Shown: positions 53,484 to 62,470 of the stretch, in pieces
How positions within the stretch are numbered: position 1 is the first letter of the stretch
Layout: every line of letters begins with the position of its first letter
NCBI RefSeq assembly: GCF_025144145.1
Contig: NZ_CP083546.1
Coordinates: forward strand, 2,496,501 to 2,560,500
Reading direction: 5' to 3'
Length of the DNA stretch: 64,000 nt
DNA from: Leisingera sp. M658
Lineage (GTDB): Bacteria > Pseudomonadota > Alphaproteobacteria > Rhodobacterales > Rhodobacteraceae
Notes under the pieces: model-generated
Databases searched by the model: none
Told to the model about the DNA's origin: nothing
Seen by the model: only the letters and a program-made list of their open reading frames with translations
Position numbers and translations under genes: made by a program

Positions 53484-54548
53484 ATGCGGGTTCTGGCCGT
53501 CCTTTGCGTGCGCAATGAGGGCGCGTTTCTGCTGGAGTGGCTGGCCCATCACCGGGCTGCGGGCTTTACTGATTTCCTGGTGTTTTCAAACGATTGCCAG
53601 GACGGCACCGATCACATGCTGGACCGGTTGCAGGACATGGGGCAGCTGGTCCATGTCCGCAATGAAGGCCCGTATGACAAGGGCGGCATTCAATTCACCG
53701 CATTGAAGCAGGCCGACCGGCATCCGCTGATGAAGCAGGCCGATTGGGTGCTGGTGCTGGATATCGACGAGTTTGTCTGCATCAAGACCGGCGATGGAAC
53801 CGTGGCGGATCTGCTGGCAGCACTGCCTGAGGCCGATGCGGTGACGCTGACCTGGCGGCTGTTCGGCAACGCAGGCGCCGTGCGGTATAAGGATGCGCCG
53901 GTGACCGCGCAATTCACCCGTTGCGCGCCGGAGGCCATTCACTGGCCATGGCGGGCGGTGATGTTCAAGACGCTGTACCGCAATGACGGCACCTACCGGA
54001 AATGCGGGGTTCACCGGCCCCGCGATATCCACAGCACGGCGCAGCTGGACAGCTTCCGCTGGTATGATTGCGAAGGCCGCGAACTGGGCAAGGCGTTCAA
54101 GACAAAACGGCTGTTTTCCAACTACGGCCAGCCCAACGGACGGCTGGCGCAGCTGAATCATTACCCGCTGGGGGCGATGGAGAGCTATGTGCTGAAGGCC
54201 GACCGCGGAAGGGTCAACCGGCAGGCGGAGCTGGGCATGGATTACTGGGTTGAGCGCAATTATTGCAGCGCCGAGGATACCTCAATCGTCCGTTACGGCA
54301 CAGACTGCGCGGGTCTTCAGGCCGGGCTGATGGAGGATCCGGACCTGGCCCGGCTGCACCGCGGGGCTGTGGCCTGGCGCCATGCCCGGTTTGCCGGGCT
54401 GATGACACAGGAACCCTATCGGGCGCTGTTTGCGCGGCTGCTGATGACGCCCCCTGCCCGCCCGATAAGCCCGGCAGCCGCCGATCTGCTGCGCAGCTTT
54501 GCCATTCCGGACCAAGCCGCTCCGCAGCCCCCGGAGGACAGCAGCTGA
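53484..54548 (+). CDS. Glycosyltransferase family 2-like protein
   Basis: A 354-residue cytoplasmic or membrane-associated glycosyltransferase of the GT2/GT92-like group. N-terminal VLCVRNEGAFLLEWLAHHRA and FVFSNDCQDGTD-like sequence (FLVFSNDCQDGTD); metal-binding DxD is D93-D95 in LVLDIDEFVC. Further motifs are WRLFGNAG and HRPRD. Sugar and acceptor unknown. GGGG lies directly upstream of the ATG. Followed after 151 bp by the unknown 318-residue gene on the same strand, possibly related in envelope glycan metabolism. Confidence 0.85.
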   Translation: MRVLAVLCVRNEGAFLLEWLAHHRAAGFTDFLVFSNDCQDGTDHMLDRLQDMGQLVHVRNEGPYDKGGIQFTALKQADRHPLMKQADWVLVLDIDEFVCIKTGDGTVADLLAALPEADAVTLTWRLFGNAGAVRYKDAPVTAQFTRCAPEAIHWPWRAVMFKTLYRNDGTYRKCGVHRPRDIHSTAQLDSFRWYDCEGRELGKAFKTKRLFSNYGQPNGRLAQLNHYPLGAMESYVLKADRGRVNRQAELGMDYWVERNYCSAEDTSIVRYGTDCAGLQAGLMEDPDLARLHRGAVAWRHARFAGLMTQEPYRALFARLLMTPPARPISPAAADLLRSFAIPDQAAPQPPEDSS

Positions 54549-54699
54549 GGCACAGCTGCCGGCTCAGGCAAAAGGCCGCCGAAAGAACCGCGCGCCGCCT
54601 CATTCAGGCATGGGTTTTTCCAATTTTGGCCTTAATTGTCACCTAAATGTAAATCCAAACAGCAGGCAGGACCCCTTTGGGGCAAAGAGGACAGCAGGC

Positions 54700-55656
54700 A
54701 TGCAGGACGGACTTGAAAATCTGGATGAAGACCTTTCCGGGCTGAAGCCGGCCCAGTGGAAGGCCCGGATGGCGGCTTTGGCCGAAGAGCATGGCATGTT
54801 CCAGCCGCTTGGCGACAAGCATTTCGCCACATTCATCGACCAGGGCAACACGCTCTTGGTGACGTTTGAAACCATGCAGGGCATTCACAACCTGTCGGAT
54901 CAGGCGCAGCCGCTGGGGTTTGACCTGGTGAAGAACCTGGGCTGGTCGCATATGTGCGTGGTCTCAGACGGCGATACCTGGTTCCGCGAAGGCCGTATCT
55001 ATGGCTTTTTCGATCAGCTGATCGACGACGGTTTTTTCGACGAGTTCGACAAAGTGATCTTTTACGGCGCGGGCCCCTGCGGTTATGCGGCGGCGGCCTA
55101 TTCGGTGGCCTCGCCGGGTGCGGTGGTGGTCGCGGTGCAGCCGCAGGCGACGCTGGACCCGCGGATGACCGAATGGGATGACCGGTTTGCCGATATGCGG
55201 CGCCTGTCCTTCACCGACCGCTATGGCTATGCGCCTGACATGCTGGACGCCGCTGATCAGGCCTATGTGATCTATGACCCGCGGGAACAGCTGGACGCCA
55301 TGCATGCCGCGCTGTTTGCGCGCAAGAACGTGACCCGGCTCAGGGCTGCGCATCTGGGCGATGCGGTGCAGACCCGGCTGATCGAGATGGAGATGCTGTA
55401 TCACATCCTGTCGCTGGCAGGCAGCCGCAAGCTGACCGGCGGCGCCTTTCACAAGCTGCTGCGCAGCCGCCGCAACAATTCTTTCTTCCTGCGCAATCTG
55501 CTGAAAAACCTGGAACGGCAGGACCGCCCGTTCCTGATGGCGCTGTTGTGCCGCAATGTGACCGAGCGGATGCGGGCCCCGAGGTTCCGCCGCCGCCTGC
55601 AGGAATTGCAAACCCGCGCCGAAGAAGGCGAGTTCATCTTTCCTGCCAAACCCTGA
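54700..55656 (+). CDS. Unknown protein with alpha/beta-hydrolase-like elbow (cysteine instead of serine)
   Basis: A 318-residue soluble protein of no family I can name. A central stretch VIFYGAGPCGYAAAAYSVAS resembles the nucleophile elbow of capsule-associated alpha/beta-hydrolase-like proteins (G-x-S-x-G-G), here G123-A-G-P-C127-G-Y with cysteine at the nucleophile position, followed by VVVAVQPQATLDPRM. The C-terminal third is helical and basic (KLLRSRRNNSFFLRNLLKNL). I recall homologues carrying odd names such as PAPS reductase in relatives, but no such motif is seen. Start ATG 54700 is chosen over a longer frame lacking protein-like sequence. Same strand as the glycosyltransferase. Confidence 0.65.
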   Translation: MQDGLENLDEDLSGLKPAQWKARMAALAEEHGMFQPLGDKHFATFIDQGNTLLVTFETMQGIHNLSDQAQPLGFDLVKNLGWSHMCVVSDGDTWFREGRIYGFFDQLIDDGFFDEFDKVIFYGAGPCGYAAAAYSVASPGAVVVAVQPQATLDPRMTEWDDRFADMRRLSFTDRYGYAPDMLDAADQAYVIYDPREQLDAMHAALFARKNVTRLRAAHLGDAVQTRLIEMEMLYHILSLAGSRKLTGGAFHKLLRSRRNNSFFLRNLLKNLERQDRPFLMALLCRNVTERMRAPRFRRRLQELQTRAEEGEFIFPAKP

Positions 55657-55721
55657 GCAGCGCCTGCCCCGGGCGCATTCAGCCGCTTCTTTTCTGCCCG
55701 CCTCTGTGCTAGGCGGGCGGC

Positions 55722-56765
55722 ATGACCCAGACGCTGACCATCCCCCGCCCCGACGACTGGCACCTGCATCTGCGCGATGGCGCGATGCTGGAGGCCGTGC
55801 TGCCTGAAACCGCCCGCCATTTCGGCCGCGCAATCATCATGCCGAACCTGGTGCCGCCGGTGGTAACCGCTGGTCAGGCCGCCGCTTATCGCGACCGCAT
55901 TCTGGCCGCGCTGCCCAATGGCATGGCGTTTGAGCCCTTGATGACGCTGTACCTGACCGAGGACACCGACCCCGCGGATGTTGCCGCGGCGCACGCCAGC
56001 GGGCTGGTCAAGGCGGTAAAGCTGTACCCGGCCGGCGCCACCACCAATTCGGCCTCGGGCGTCAGCGACTTCGACAAGGTGCGCGGCGTGCTGGAAAAGA
56101 TGGCCGGGATCGGCCTGCCGCTGTGTGTGCATGGCGAAGTCACAGATGCGGACATCGACATTTTCGACCGCGAGGCCGTATTCATCGACCGGGTGCTGGA
56201 CCCGATCCGCAAATCCACCCCCGGACTGCGCGTGGTGATGGAGCATATCACCACCAAGAACGGTGTGGACTATGTGAAATCCAACGCCGCAGATCTAGGG
56301 GCGACGATCACCACGCACCATCTGATCATCAATCGCAACCACATCCTGGTGGGCGGCATCAAGCCGCATTACTATTGCCTGCCGGTCGCCAAGCGCGAAG
56401 AGCACCGTCTGGCGTTGCGCGCTGCCGCCACCTCGGGCGATGCGCGGTTCTTTCTGGGCACCGATTCCGCGCCCCATACCGATCCGAACAAGGAAAGCGC
56501 CTGCGGCTGCGCCGGCTGTTTCACCGCCACCAACACCATGTCCCTTCTGGCGCATGTGTTTGAAGAGGAAGGCGCGCTGGACAAGCTGGCGGGCTTTGCC
56601 TCGGAAAACGGTCCGGCGTTTTACGGCCTGCCAGTGAGCGGCGAGATGCTGAGCTTAAGAAAATCGGACGCGGCTGTGGAATTTCCCGAAAAGATCGAAA
56701 CCCGTGAGGGACCGGTGACGGTGTTTCAGCCGGGGTTTGATGTTTACTGGAAAGTCGCAAAATGA
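55722..56765 (+). CDS. pyrC: Dihydroorotase (class II, PyrC type)
   Basis: Zinc enzyme closing carbamoyl-aspartate to dihydroorotate in pyrimidine synthesis; 347 residues. Metal ligands in [10 protein letters not shown] (HxH), the carboxylated lysine in [14 protein letters not shown] (His), VVMEHITTK (His) and [11 protein letters not shown] (Asp). The length fits the E. coli-type class II enzymes. pyrE lies 3 kb downstream on the same strand, separated by two RTX genes. Its start sits just after a GGCGGGCGGC stretch; no clear Shine-Dalgarno. Confidence 0.97.
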   Translation: MTQTLTIPRPDDWHLHLRDGAMLEAVLPETARHFGRAIIMPNLVPPVVTAGQAAAYRDRILAALPNGMAFEPLMTLYLTEDTDPADVAAAHASGLVKAVKLYPAGATTNSASGVSDFDKVRGVLEKMAGIGLPLCVHGEVTDADIDIFDREAVFIDRVLDPIRKSTPGLRVVMEHITTKNGVDYVKSNAADLGATITTHHLIINRNHILVGGIKPHYYCLPVAKREEHRLALRAAATSGDARFFLGTDSAPHTDPNKESACGCAGCFTATNTMSLLAHVFEEEGALDKLAGFASENGPAFYGLPVSGEMLSLRKSDAAVEFPEKIETREGPVTVFQPGFDVYWKVAK

Positions 56766-56771
56766 CAGACC

Positions 56772-56804
56772 CGGCCCGCAAAGCAGGCTGCTGCGCGGGC
56801 CGGA
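56772..56804 (+). terminator. Hairpin after pyrC
   Basis: CCGGCCCGC pairs with GCGGGCCGG around a loop of about 14 bases. No U-run, so only a possible terminator. Confidence 0.45.
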
Positions 56805-56889
56805 CCGGGCCATTTGCCAAAAACTGCGACTATAGCGCCATTACAACACCTGTTAACGAAACATGAACAATCTCCAGTCCGCCGCTTGC

Positions 56890-56903
56890 ATTGCGACCGC
56901 AAT
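56890..56903. promoter_or_regulatory. Inverted repeat ATTGCG-AC-CGCAAT upstream of the first RTX gene
   Basis: Perfect 6-bp arms with a two-base centre, 71 bases before the start. Sequence here is AT-richer than the flanks. Regulator unknown. Confidence 0.4.
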
Positions 56904-56973
56904 CTAAAGACGCTCTCAGCCGATTTCAAAAGTTTGCCGCACAGGCAGACAGTTCAATGTAATGAGGCTGACA

Positions 56974-58329
56974 ATGACGACATTTTCACTCCGCGGTATC
57001 CGGGTCGACTATTCTGGTGACGACATTGCAGCCGCAAGCGCCATTCAGGCCGAAGTGGTAGTGCCATCTGCATCAACCACATTCAGCTATACGATAACCG
57101 GCCACCAGGAAGACAATGTCGCTGAAATCAGCCTGACTGGCGGCATCCGGCAGCTGAGAATTGAAGGCAGGATTTACGACCATTCAACGGACGCGCCCGG
57201 GTATGAAACACTGATTACCAGCGTCACATGGTCCGGCGGCACCAGCATTGTACTGATTGTCGCTGAAGAGACCGGACCCAACTCGGACACCGATTACATC
57301 TTCCATTTGGACGGCCCTGCTTTCCCTGCAATCGGAACTTTGCAAGAGTGGATCAGTGTAAATGACTCTATCACCAGCCTTATGGATCCGACAGGCAGTT
57401 TTGCACCGGGCGCGGATATACCATGGTCCACATTCACCCATTCTACCGTCAGTGAAGAAGACACTTATGTCGGCACCTCCGGCAACGACACTTTGACCGG
57501 CACCGGAGCTGATGACTATTTCATCAGCTCCGAAGGCAATGACCGTTATAATGGTTCTGGAAGCAAATATGACCAGGTCACCTTCAATAATGACCCCGGC
57601 GGTGTCACCGCCAACCTGAAAACCGGTAAGGCAACAGACGGCTGGGGCGACACTGACACTTTGCGCAGCATAGAAATGCTGCGCGGCTCCGCCTTTGATG
57701 ACGATCTGTCGGGAAATGGCAAACGTAACTTCTTTCGCGGACTGGCAGGCGATGACACGATCAACGGCCGCGGAGGCCGGGACGAGGTCCGTTACGACCG
57801 CGACGAACGCTATGGCGGCGAGGACGGCGCAACTGTCAACCTGTCCAAAGGCTTTGCCATTGACGGCTTTGGCGACCGTGACACGCTGAAAAGCATCGAA
57901 AACGCGCGCGGCACTGACAGCGGCGACAAGATTACCGGCAGCAGCACCGGCAACCGCATTATGGGACTGGGCGGCAATGACACCCTGTCCGGCAAGGGCG
58001 GAAATGACACGATTTTTGGCGGCGGCGGCAAGGACAGGATCAATGGTGACGGCGGCAACGATCTGCTGTCCGGCGAAGGCGGTGCTGACCGGTTCATTTT
58101 CAAAGGCACCTTCGGGAACGATACGGTATCTGATTTTTCCACCTCAGGCCGCAAGGAAAAGATCGACCTGTCTGATGTCACAACCATCAAGCATTTCCGC
58201 GATCTGAAGAACAACCATCTGTCCGAAAACGATGACGGCGATGCGGTGATCCGCGACAACCGCGGCAATACAATCACCCTGGAAGACATTGCGATTGCCG
58301 ATCTGTCCGGCAACGATTTCCTGTTCTGA
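56974..58329 (+). CDS. RTX (hemolysin-type calcium-binding) protein 1
   Basis: A 451-residue secreted protein. Residues about 1-170 form a module not recognised as a known domain (MTTFSLRGIRVDY, EDNVAEISLTGGIR, ITSVTWSGGTSIVLIVAEET). The rest holds calcium-binding RTX nonapeptides (GGNDTLSGKGGNDTIFGGGG; GDGGNDLLSGEGGADRFIF), with two 70-residue blocks like VTANLKTGKATDGWGDTDTL between them. The end FGNDTVSDFSTSGRKEKIDL ... DLSGNDFLF resembles serralysin-type C-termini that guide type I secretion. No N-terminal signal. GAGG lies six bases upstream of the ATG at 56974. No type I exporter genes are in the window. Confidence 0.86.
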   Translation: MTTFSLRGIRVDYSGDDIAAASAIQAEVVVPSASTTFSYTITGHQEDNVAEISLTGGIRQLRIEGRIYDHSTDAPGYETLITSVTWSGGTSIVLIVAEETGPNSDTDYIFHLDGPAFPAIGTLQEWISVNDSITSLMDPTGSFAPGADIPWSTFTHSTVSEEDTYVGTSGNDTLTGTGADDYFISSEGNDRYNGSGSKYDQVTFNNDPGGVTANLKTGKATDGWGDTDTLRSIEMLRGSAFDDDLSGNGKRNFFRGLAGDDTINGRGGRDEVRYDRDERYGGEDGATVNLSKGFAIDGFGDRDTLKSIENARGTDSGDKITGSSTGNRIMGLGGNDTLSGKGGNDTIFGGGGKDRINGDGGNDLLSGEGGADRFIFKGTFGNDTVSDFSTSGRKEKIDLSDVTTIKHFRDLKNNHLSENDDGDAVIRDNRGNTITLEDIAIADLSGNDFLF

Positions 58330-58376
58330 ACCCGAACCGCAGGTGCCGGCCTGAAAAGTCAGCGGCGAAAGACACC

Positions 58377-58408
58377 AAAAAGGCCTGTGCTCCGGCACGG
58401 GCCTTTTG
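58377..58408 (+). terminator. Terminator after RTX protein 1
   Basis: AAAAGGCCTGTGC pairs with GCACGGGCCTTTT (one mismatch) around TCCG, ending in TTTTGTT. Confidence 0.85.
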
Positions 58409-58507
58409 TTCACCATTCCAATCAGCCGGTGCTTCACACTTGAAAGACGAGCTGGCAAGTGTAGTTTCAACTTTGATTAAAATAAGTTCTTTTTGAGGTG
58501 AACACGT

Positions 58508-59713
58508 ATGACGACCTATACGCTTTCAGGCTTCGGCGTCAGCAAATTTTCTTTGTTCGATCCTGCCGGGGGGGGATGGGTGCAGACCGGCCTGAAACTC
58601 AGATTGACGGTTCCGGATGGCGAAGGGTTTACGTTTTCGCCAACCCGGGTTCACGAAGACAAGGTTGATATCGAACCCGGTGATCACGTTTCCGGCCTGA
58701 CGCGGACCCAAGGCGAGGCCGCTGACGGAACCCACTATGACACGCTGGACACAGGATATTCGCTGTCAGAAATTTCGTGGGACGGCGGCAAGACCGTGGT
58801 TCTGACAATACACAGCATGAGTGTTCACCAGGCTGTTTACGCGCTGAGCGGCGACCCGCCGCCGGAGATCGGCAGTTACAGCGACTACGCGGCCTTTGAA
58901 GGCTCGATCACGCAGCGGTCCCCTGTCACCACCTCCCTGCAGCCCGGTCAAGTCCTGGAGTGGGCCCTGGGCACGGTGGATGTTTCGCAACACGACAGGC
59001 TCATCGGAACCGGCCGGGATGATACGCTGAAGGGCGGTTCCGGGGCTGACACCATCAAAGGCGGCGCGGGCGACGACGTTGTGAAAGGCGGGTCCGGCAG
59101 CGACAAGCTGGCCGGAAATTCAGGCGATGACACGTTGTCCGGCCAAAGGGGGGATGACAGGCTGAACGGCGGCAGAAGCAGGGACAGCCTGGATGGCGGC
59201 TGGGGAGACGACGCGCTGAAAGGCGGCAAAGGCCGGGATACGCTGGATGGCGGTGCAGGGCACGATACCCTGCATGGCGGCTCCGGGCGGGACACGCTCG
59301 ATGGCGGCTATGGCGATGATCTTTTGACCGGCGGATCAGGCGACGACACTTTTGTGTTTTTTGACGTGTTTGGCGACGACATCATTACCGACTTTAATGC
59401 CTCCAGCAGCGGTGAAAAGATTGACCTGAGCACGGTGTCCAGCATCACGGATATGACTGATCTGCTGGACAACCACATTCGCGAGGACGGCGAAAACGTC
59501 GTGATCGAGGACGCACACGGCAACACCATCACGCTGAAAGATGTGCAGCTGGCGGATCTGGACGAAACGGATTTCAATTTTGAATTGCTCGAATGGGAGC
59601 CTGTGCTCGTTTCAGCCAAGCAGCCCGCCGGCATCGACACCCCTACCCCCATTGTTGAAAGACTCTGGGCCTGCGAAGACTACCCAGCCCCGCTGGAATG
59701 GAACTTGGTCTGA
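58508..59713 (+). CDS. RTX protein 2 with C-terminal extension
   Basis: A 401-residue protein, paralogous to RTX protein 1. It starts MTTYTLSGFGVSKFSLFDP and shares HEDKVDIEPGDH, LSEISWDGGKTVVLTIHSM and YSDYAAFEGSITQ with the same positions of the first protein. Residues about 165-285 are near-perfect GGxGxDxLx repeats, at least a dozen (GGSGADTIKGGAGDDVVKGG; DGGYGDDLLTGGSGDDTFVF). The family end (FGDDIITDFNASSSGEKIDL, DVQLADLDETDFNF) is followed by about 43 further residues, including one cysteine (ERLWACEDYPAPLEWNLV). RTX1 ends just here. GAGGTG precedes the ATG. Its own AT-rich leader suggests separate transcription. Confidence 0.86.
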   Translation: MTTYTLSGFGVSKFSLFDPAGGGWVQTGLKLRLTVPDGEGFTFSPTRVHEDKVDIEPGDHVSGLTRTQGEAADGTHYDTLDTGYSLSEISWDGGKTVVLTIHSMSVHQAVYALSGDPPPEIGSYSDYAAFEGSITQRSPVTTSLQPGQVLEWALGTVDVSQHDRLIGTGRDDTLKGGSGADTIKGGAGDDVVKGGSGSDKLAGNSGDDTLSGQRGDDRLNGGRSRDSLDGGWGDDALKGGKGRDTLDGGAGHDTLHGGSGRDTLDGGYGDDLLTGGSGDDTFVFFDVFGDDIITDFNASSSGEKIDLSTVSSITDMTDLLDNHIREDGENVVIEDAHGNTITLKDVQLADLDETDFNFELLEWEPVLVSAKQPAGIDTPTPIVERLWACEDYPAPLEWNLV

Positions 59714-59823
59714 TCTGAACAACAGAGGGCAGCGTTGGCCTGCTGCCTTTCACCGGGGGTTCAAACCGGCGGCGTTCCGGTTTATGGACAGCCAAACCGC
59801 TGCCGCAAAGGATGCCTGCCGCC

Positions 59824-60504
59824 ATGATCCCCTCGTCCTATCCGTCTCAAGAAGAAATCGCCCGCCTGTCGGCCCGGATGCTGCTGGAAATCGGCGCGGT
59901 GAACTTTAACACCGAAACACCTTATACGCTGGCGTCCGGCCTGCCCTCGCCCAGCTATATCGACTGCCGCAAGCTGATCTCCTTTCCGCGGATCCGCTCG
60001 ACGCTGATGGATTTCATGACCGTGACCGTGATGCGCAATGCCGGGTTTGAGGCGTTTGACAATATCGCCGGCGGTGAGACTGCGGGCATTCCCTTTGCTG
60101 CCCTGGTCGCCGAACGCATGGCACTGCCAATGACCTATGTGCGCAAGAAGCCCAAGGGCTATGGCAAGAACGCCCGCATCGAGGGCGCGATGAGCGAAGG
60201 TGAACGGGTGCTGCTGGTCGAGGACCTGACCACCGATGGCGGATCGAAACTGTCGTTTGTCGATGCGATCCGCGAGACCGGAGCCAGCTGCGGCCACACC
60301 GCAGTGATTTTCTATTACGACATCTTCCCGGAAACCACCAAGACCCTGGGCGATCACGGGGTGGAACTGCACTATCTGTGCACCTGGTGGGATGTGCTGG
60401 CCGAAGCCCGCGCGCAAGGAGCGTTCAGCACCGAGACGCTCGATGAGGTGGAAACCTTCCTGAAGGATCCGCGCGCCTGGCAGGACGCGCATAAATCCGC
60501 TTAA
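59824..60504 (+). CDS. pyrE: Orotate phosphoribosyltransferase
   Basis: Joins orotate to PRPP to form OMP; 226 residues. The type I PRT signature is [22 protein letters not shown] (PRPP motif), with orotate/PRPP loop [14 protein letters not shown] and [15 protein letters not shown]. The ATG at 59824 is preferred over 59812, because AAAGGA abuts the earlier ATG but is well spaced for the later one. Downstream of pyrC with two RTX genes between. Confidence 0.96.
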   Translation: MIPSSYPSQEEIARLSARMLLEIGAVNFNTETPYTLASGLPSPSYIDCRKLISFPRIRSTLMDFMTVTVMRNAGFEAFDNIAGGETAGIPFAALVAERMALPMTYVRKKPKGYGKNARIEGAMSEGERVLLVEDLTTDGGSKLSFVDAIRETGASCGHTAVIFYYDIFPETTKTLGDHGVELHYLCTWWDVLAEARAQGAFSTETLDEVETFLKDPRAWQDAHKSA

Positions 60505-60531
60505 CGCCAGGGAAAGCGTTACGGGGCGGCC

Positions 60532-60693
60532 TGTGGACAAAGCCGCCTCGAATCATATTCTGCGCCAATAGATATGCAGATATAGAATTCTTCCCAGATC
60601 GCGCCACATCATATAGTCTGCATAGGGCAGGCATGCTGGCCTTTCCGGTAAACAGCCCACAGGCCCCGTGCGGATATCCACAAGGGATCCACA
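60532..60693. promoter_or_regulatory. DnaA-box-like nonamers upstream of dnaB
   Basis: TTGTCCACA (minus, 60532-60540), ATATCCACA (60674-60682) and GGATCCACA (60685-60693) each differ from TTATCCACA by one or two bases. Between them is an AT-rich stretch (about 60550-60625). Confidence 0.35.
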
Positions 60694-60758
60694 GAGATTC
60701 CCAGATAGGAGAAACGCCCTTGGCGCCCTATAAGGCGGGCTTAGTGACGAGAGCAGTG

Positions 60759-62279
60759 ATGAACGAAATTACCCCTTTCGACGGCGATATGCCGCCTCCG
60801 GCCCCGATGCCGGAGCCTGCCGCACCGCAATCTGCGATGCCAGACAATGAACTGCCGCATTCGGTGGAGGCGGAACAGCAGCTCTTGGGTGCGATCCTGA
60901 CCAACAACGAGGTCTATGACAAGATCGCGCTGATCATCGACTCGTCGCATTTCTATGATCCGGTGCATGCCCGGATCTATGAAGTGGCCGCAGCGCGGAT
61001 TTCCAAGAACGCGCTGGCCTCGCCGGTGACGCTGAAGGCGTTTCTGGAAGACCACGAGGGGCTGAAGGAGCTGGGCGGCCCGGCCTATCTGGCCAAGCTT
61101 GCCGGCGCGTCGATCTCGGCCTTTGCGGTGCGGGATTACGCACAGATGATCTACGACCTGGCGATCCGGCGCGAGCTGATTGCCCTGGGCCACAGCATTG
61201 CAGAAAAGGCGCGCCGCGTTGACGTGGCATCAGAACCTAAAGAGCAGATCGTTGAAGCAGAACAATCGCTGTATCAGCTGGCCGAACAGGGCCAGACCGA
61301 AAGCGGTTTCAAGTCGTTCCTGAAAGCCGTCACAGAAGCGGTTAATGTGACCAACGAGGCGTATCAGCGGGGTGGCGGCATGGCCGGCATCTCGACGGGC
61401 CTGACGGACCTCGACAAACAACTTGGCGGCCTGCATCCCTCGGACCTTCTGATCCTCGCGGGCCGCCCCTCTATGGGGAAGACGTCGCTGGCGACCAACA
61501 TCGCCTTTAACGTCGCCAAGGCCTATAAACGCGGGATAAAACCCGACGGTTCGGAGGGCGCGCTGGACGGCGGCGTGGTCGGCTTTTTCAGCCTTGAGAT
61601 GAGCGCCGAGCAGCTGGCCGGGCGTATTCTGGCGGAAGCGTCTGAGATTTCATCGCACAAGATCCGCCAGGGTGACATGACCGAAGGCGAATTCCGCCGC
61701 TTTGTGCAGGCGGCCAAGGACCTGGAAAGCTGCCCGCTGTTCATTGACGACACACCGGCGATCCCGATTTCGCAGCTTGCCGCACGGGCGCGGCGTCTGA
61801 AGCGGACGCATGGGCTGGACCTTCTGGTGATCGACTATCTGCAGCTGTGCCGCGGCATGGCCGAAAACCGGGTGAACGAGATTGCCGAAATCTCGATGGG
61901 GATGAAGGCGATTGCCAAGGAATTGAACATCCCGGTGATCGCGCTGTCGCAGCTGTCGCGCCAGGTGGAAAACCGCGAAGACAAACGGCCGCAGCTGTCG
62001 GACCTGCGGGAATCCGGCTCGATCGAACAGGACGCCGACGTGGTGATGTTTGTGTTCCGCGAGGAATATTACAAAGAACGGGAAAAGCCCGGCGATCACG
62101 AGCTGGACAGGATGGAAGAGTGGAAGCAGGCGATGGAGAGCCTGCACGGCAAGGCGGATGTCATTGTCGGCAAACAGCGCCACGGTCCCATCGGCACCGT
62201 GACCCTGACATTTGAGGCGCAATTCACCCGCTTTGGCAACCTGGCCAAAGCCTGGCAGCAGGGGCAGGAAGACTACTGA
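60759..62279 (+). CDS. dnaB: Replicative DNA helicase (DnaB)
   Basis: Hexameric 5'-3' helicase of the replisome, 506 residues. N-terminal domain with NELPHSVEAEQQLLGAILTN and a linker helix; RecA-like domain with Walker A LILAGRPSMGKTSLATNIA, Walker B LDLLVIDYLQLCRG, and the motif SQLSRQVENREDKRPQLSDLRESGSIEQDADVV split in the text as ALSQLSRQVENRED and LRESGSIEQDAD. The ATG 60759 is chosen as it gives the usual N-terminus; longer frames upstream run through an apparent promoter. Followed by alr after 191 bp. Confidence 0.97.
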   Translation: MNEITPFDGDMPPPAPMPEPAAPQSAMPDNELPHSVEAEQQLLGAILTNNEVYDKIALIIDSSHFYDPVHARIYEVAAARISKNALASPVTLKAFLEDHEGLKELGGPAYLAKLAGASISAFAVRDYAQMIYDLAIRRELIALGHSIAEKARRVDVASEPKEQIVEAEQSLYQLAEQGQTESGFKSFLKAVTEAVNVTNEAYQRGGGMAGISTGLTDLDKQLGGLHPSDLLILAGRPSMGKTSLATNIAFNVAKAYKRGIKPDGSEGALDGGVVGFFSLEMSAEQLAGRILAEASEISSHKIRQGDMTEGEFRRFVQAAKDLESCPLFIDDTPAIPISQLAARARRLKRTHGLDLLVIDYLQLCRGMAENRVNEIAEISMGMKAIAKELNIPVIALSQLSRQVENREDKRPQLSDLRESGSIEQDADVVMFVFREEYYKEREKPGDHELDRMEEWKQAMESLHGKADVIVGKQRHGPIGTVTLTFEAQFTRFGNLAKAWQQGQEDY

Positions 62280-62470
62280 TCCCGGCCGGTTTGGGCCGGA
62301 GTCCGGTTTACCTATGCCAAGGACACGCCGATCACTTGACCGTCACCCCCTTGGCACCGGCCCCGTCCTGCCCCCCTGGACCGGGCTAATTTGTTCTGCG
62401 GCGGCGGAGCTCTGCCGCCATTCCGGTTTTTCCCACTTGACCTGCGGTCTCCCCATGTCATGAACACCGC

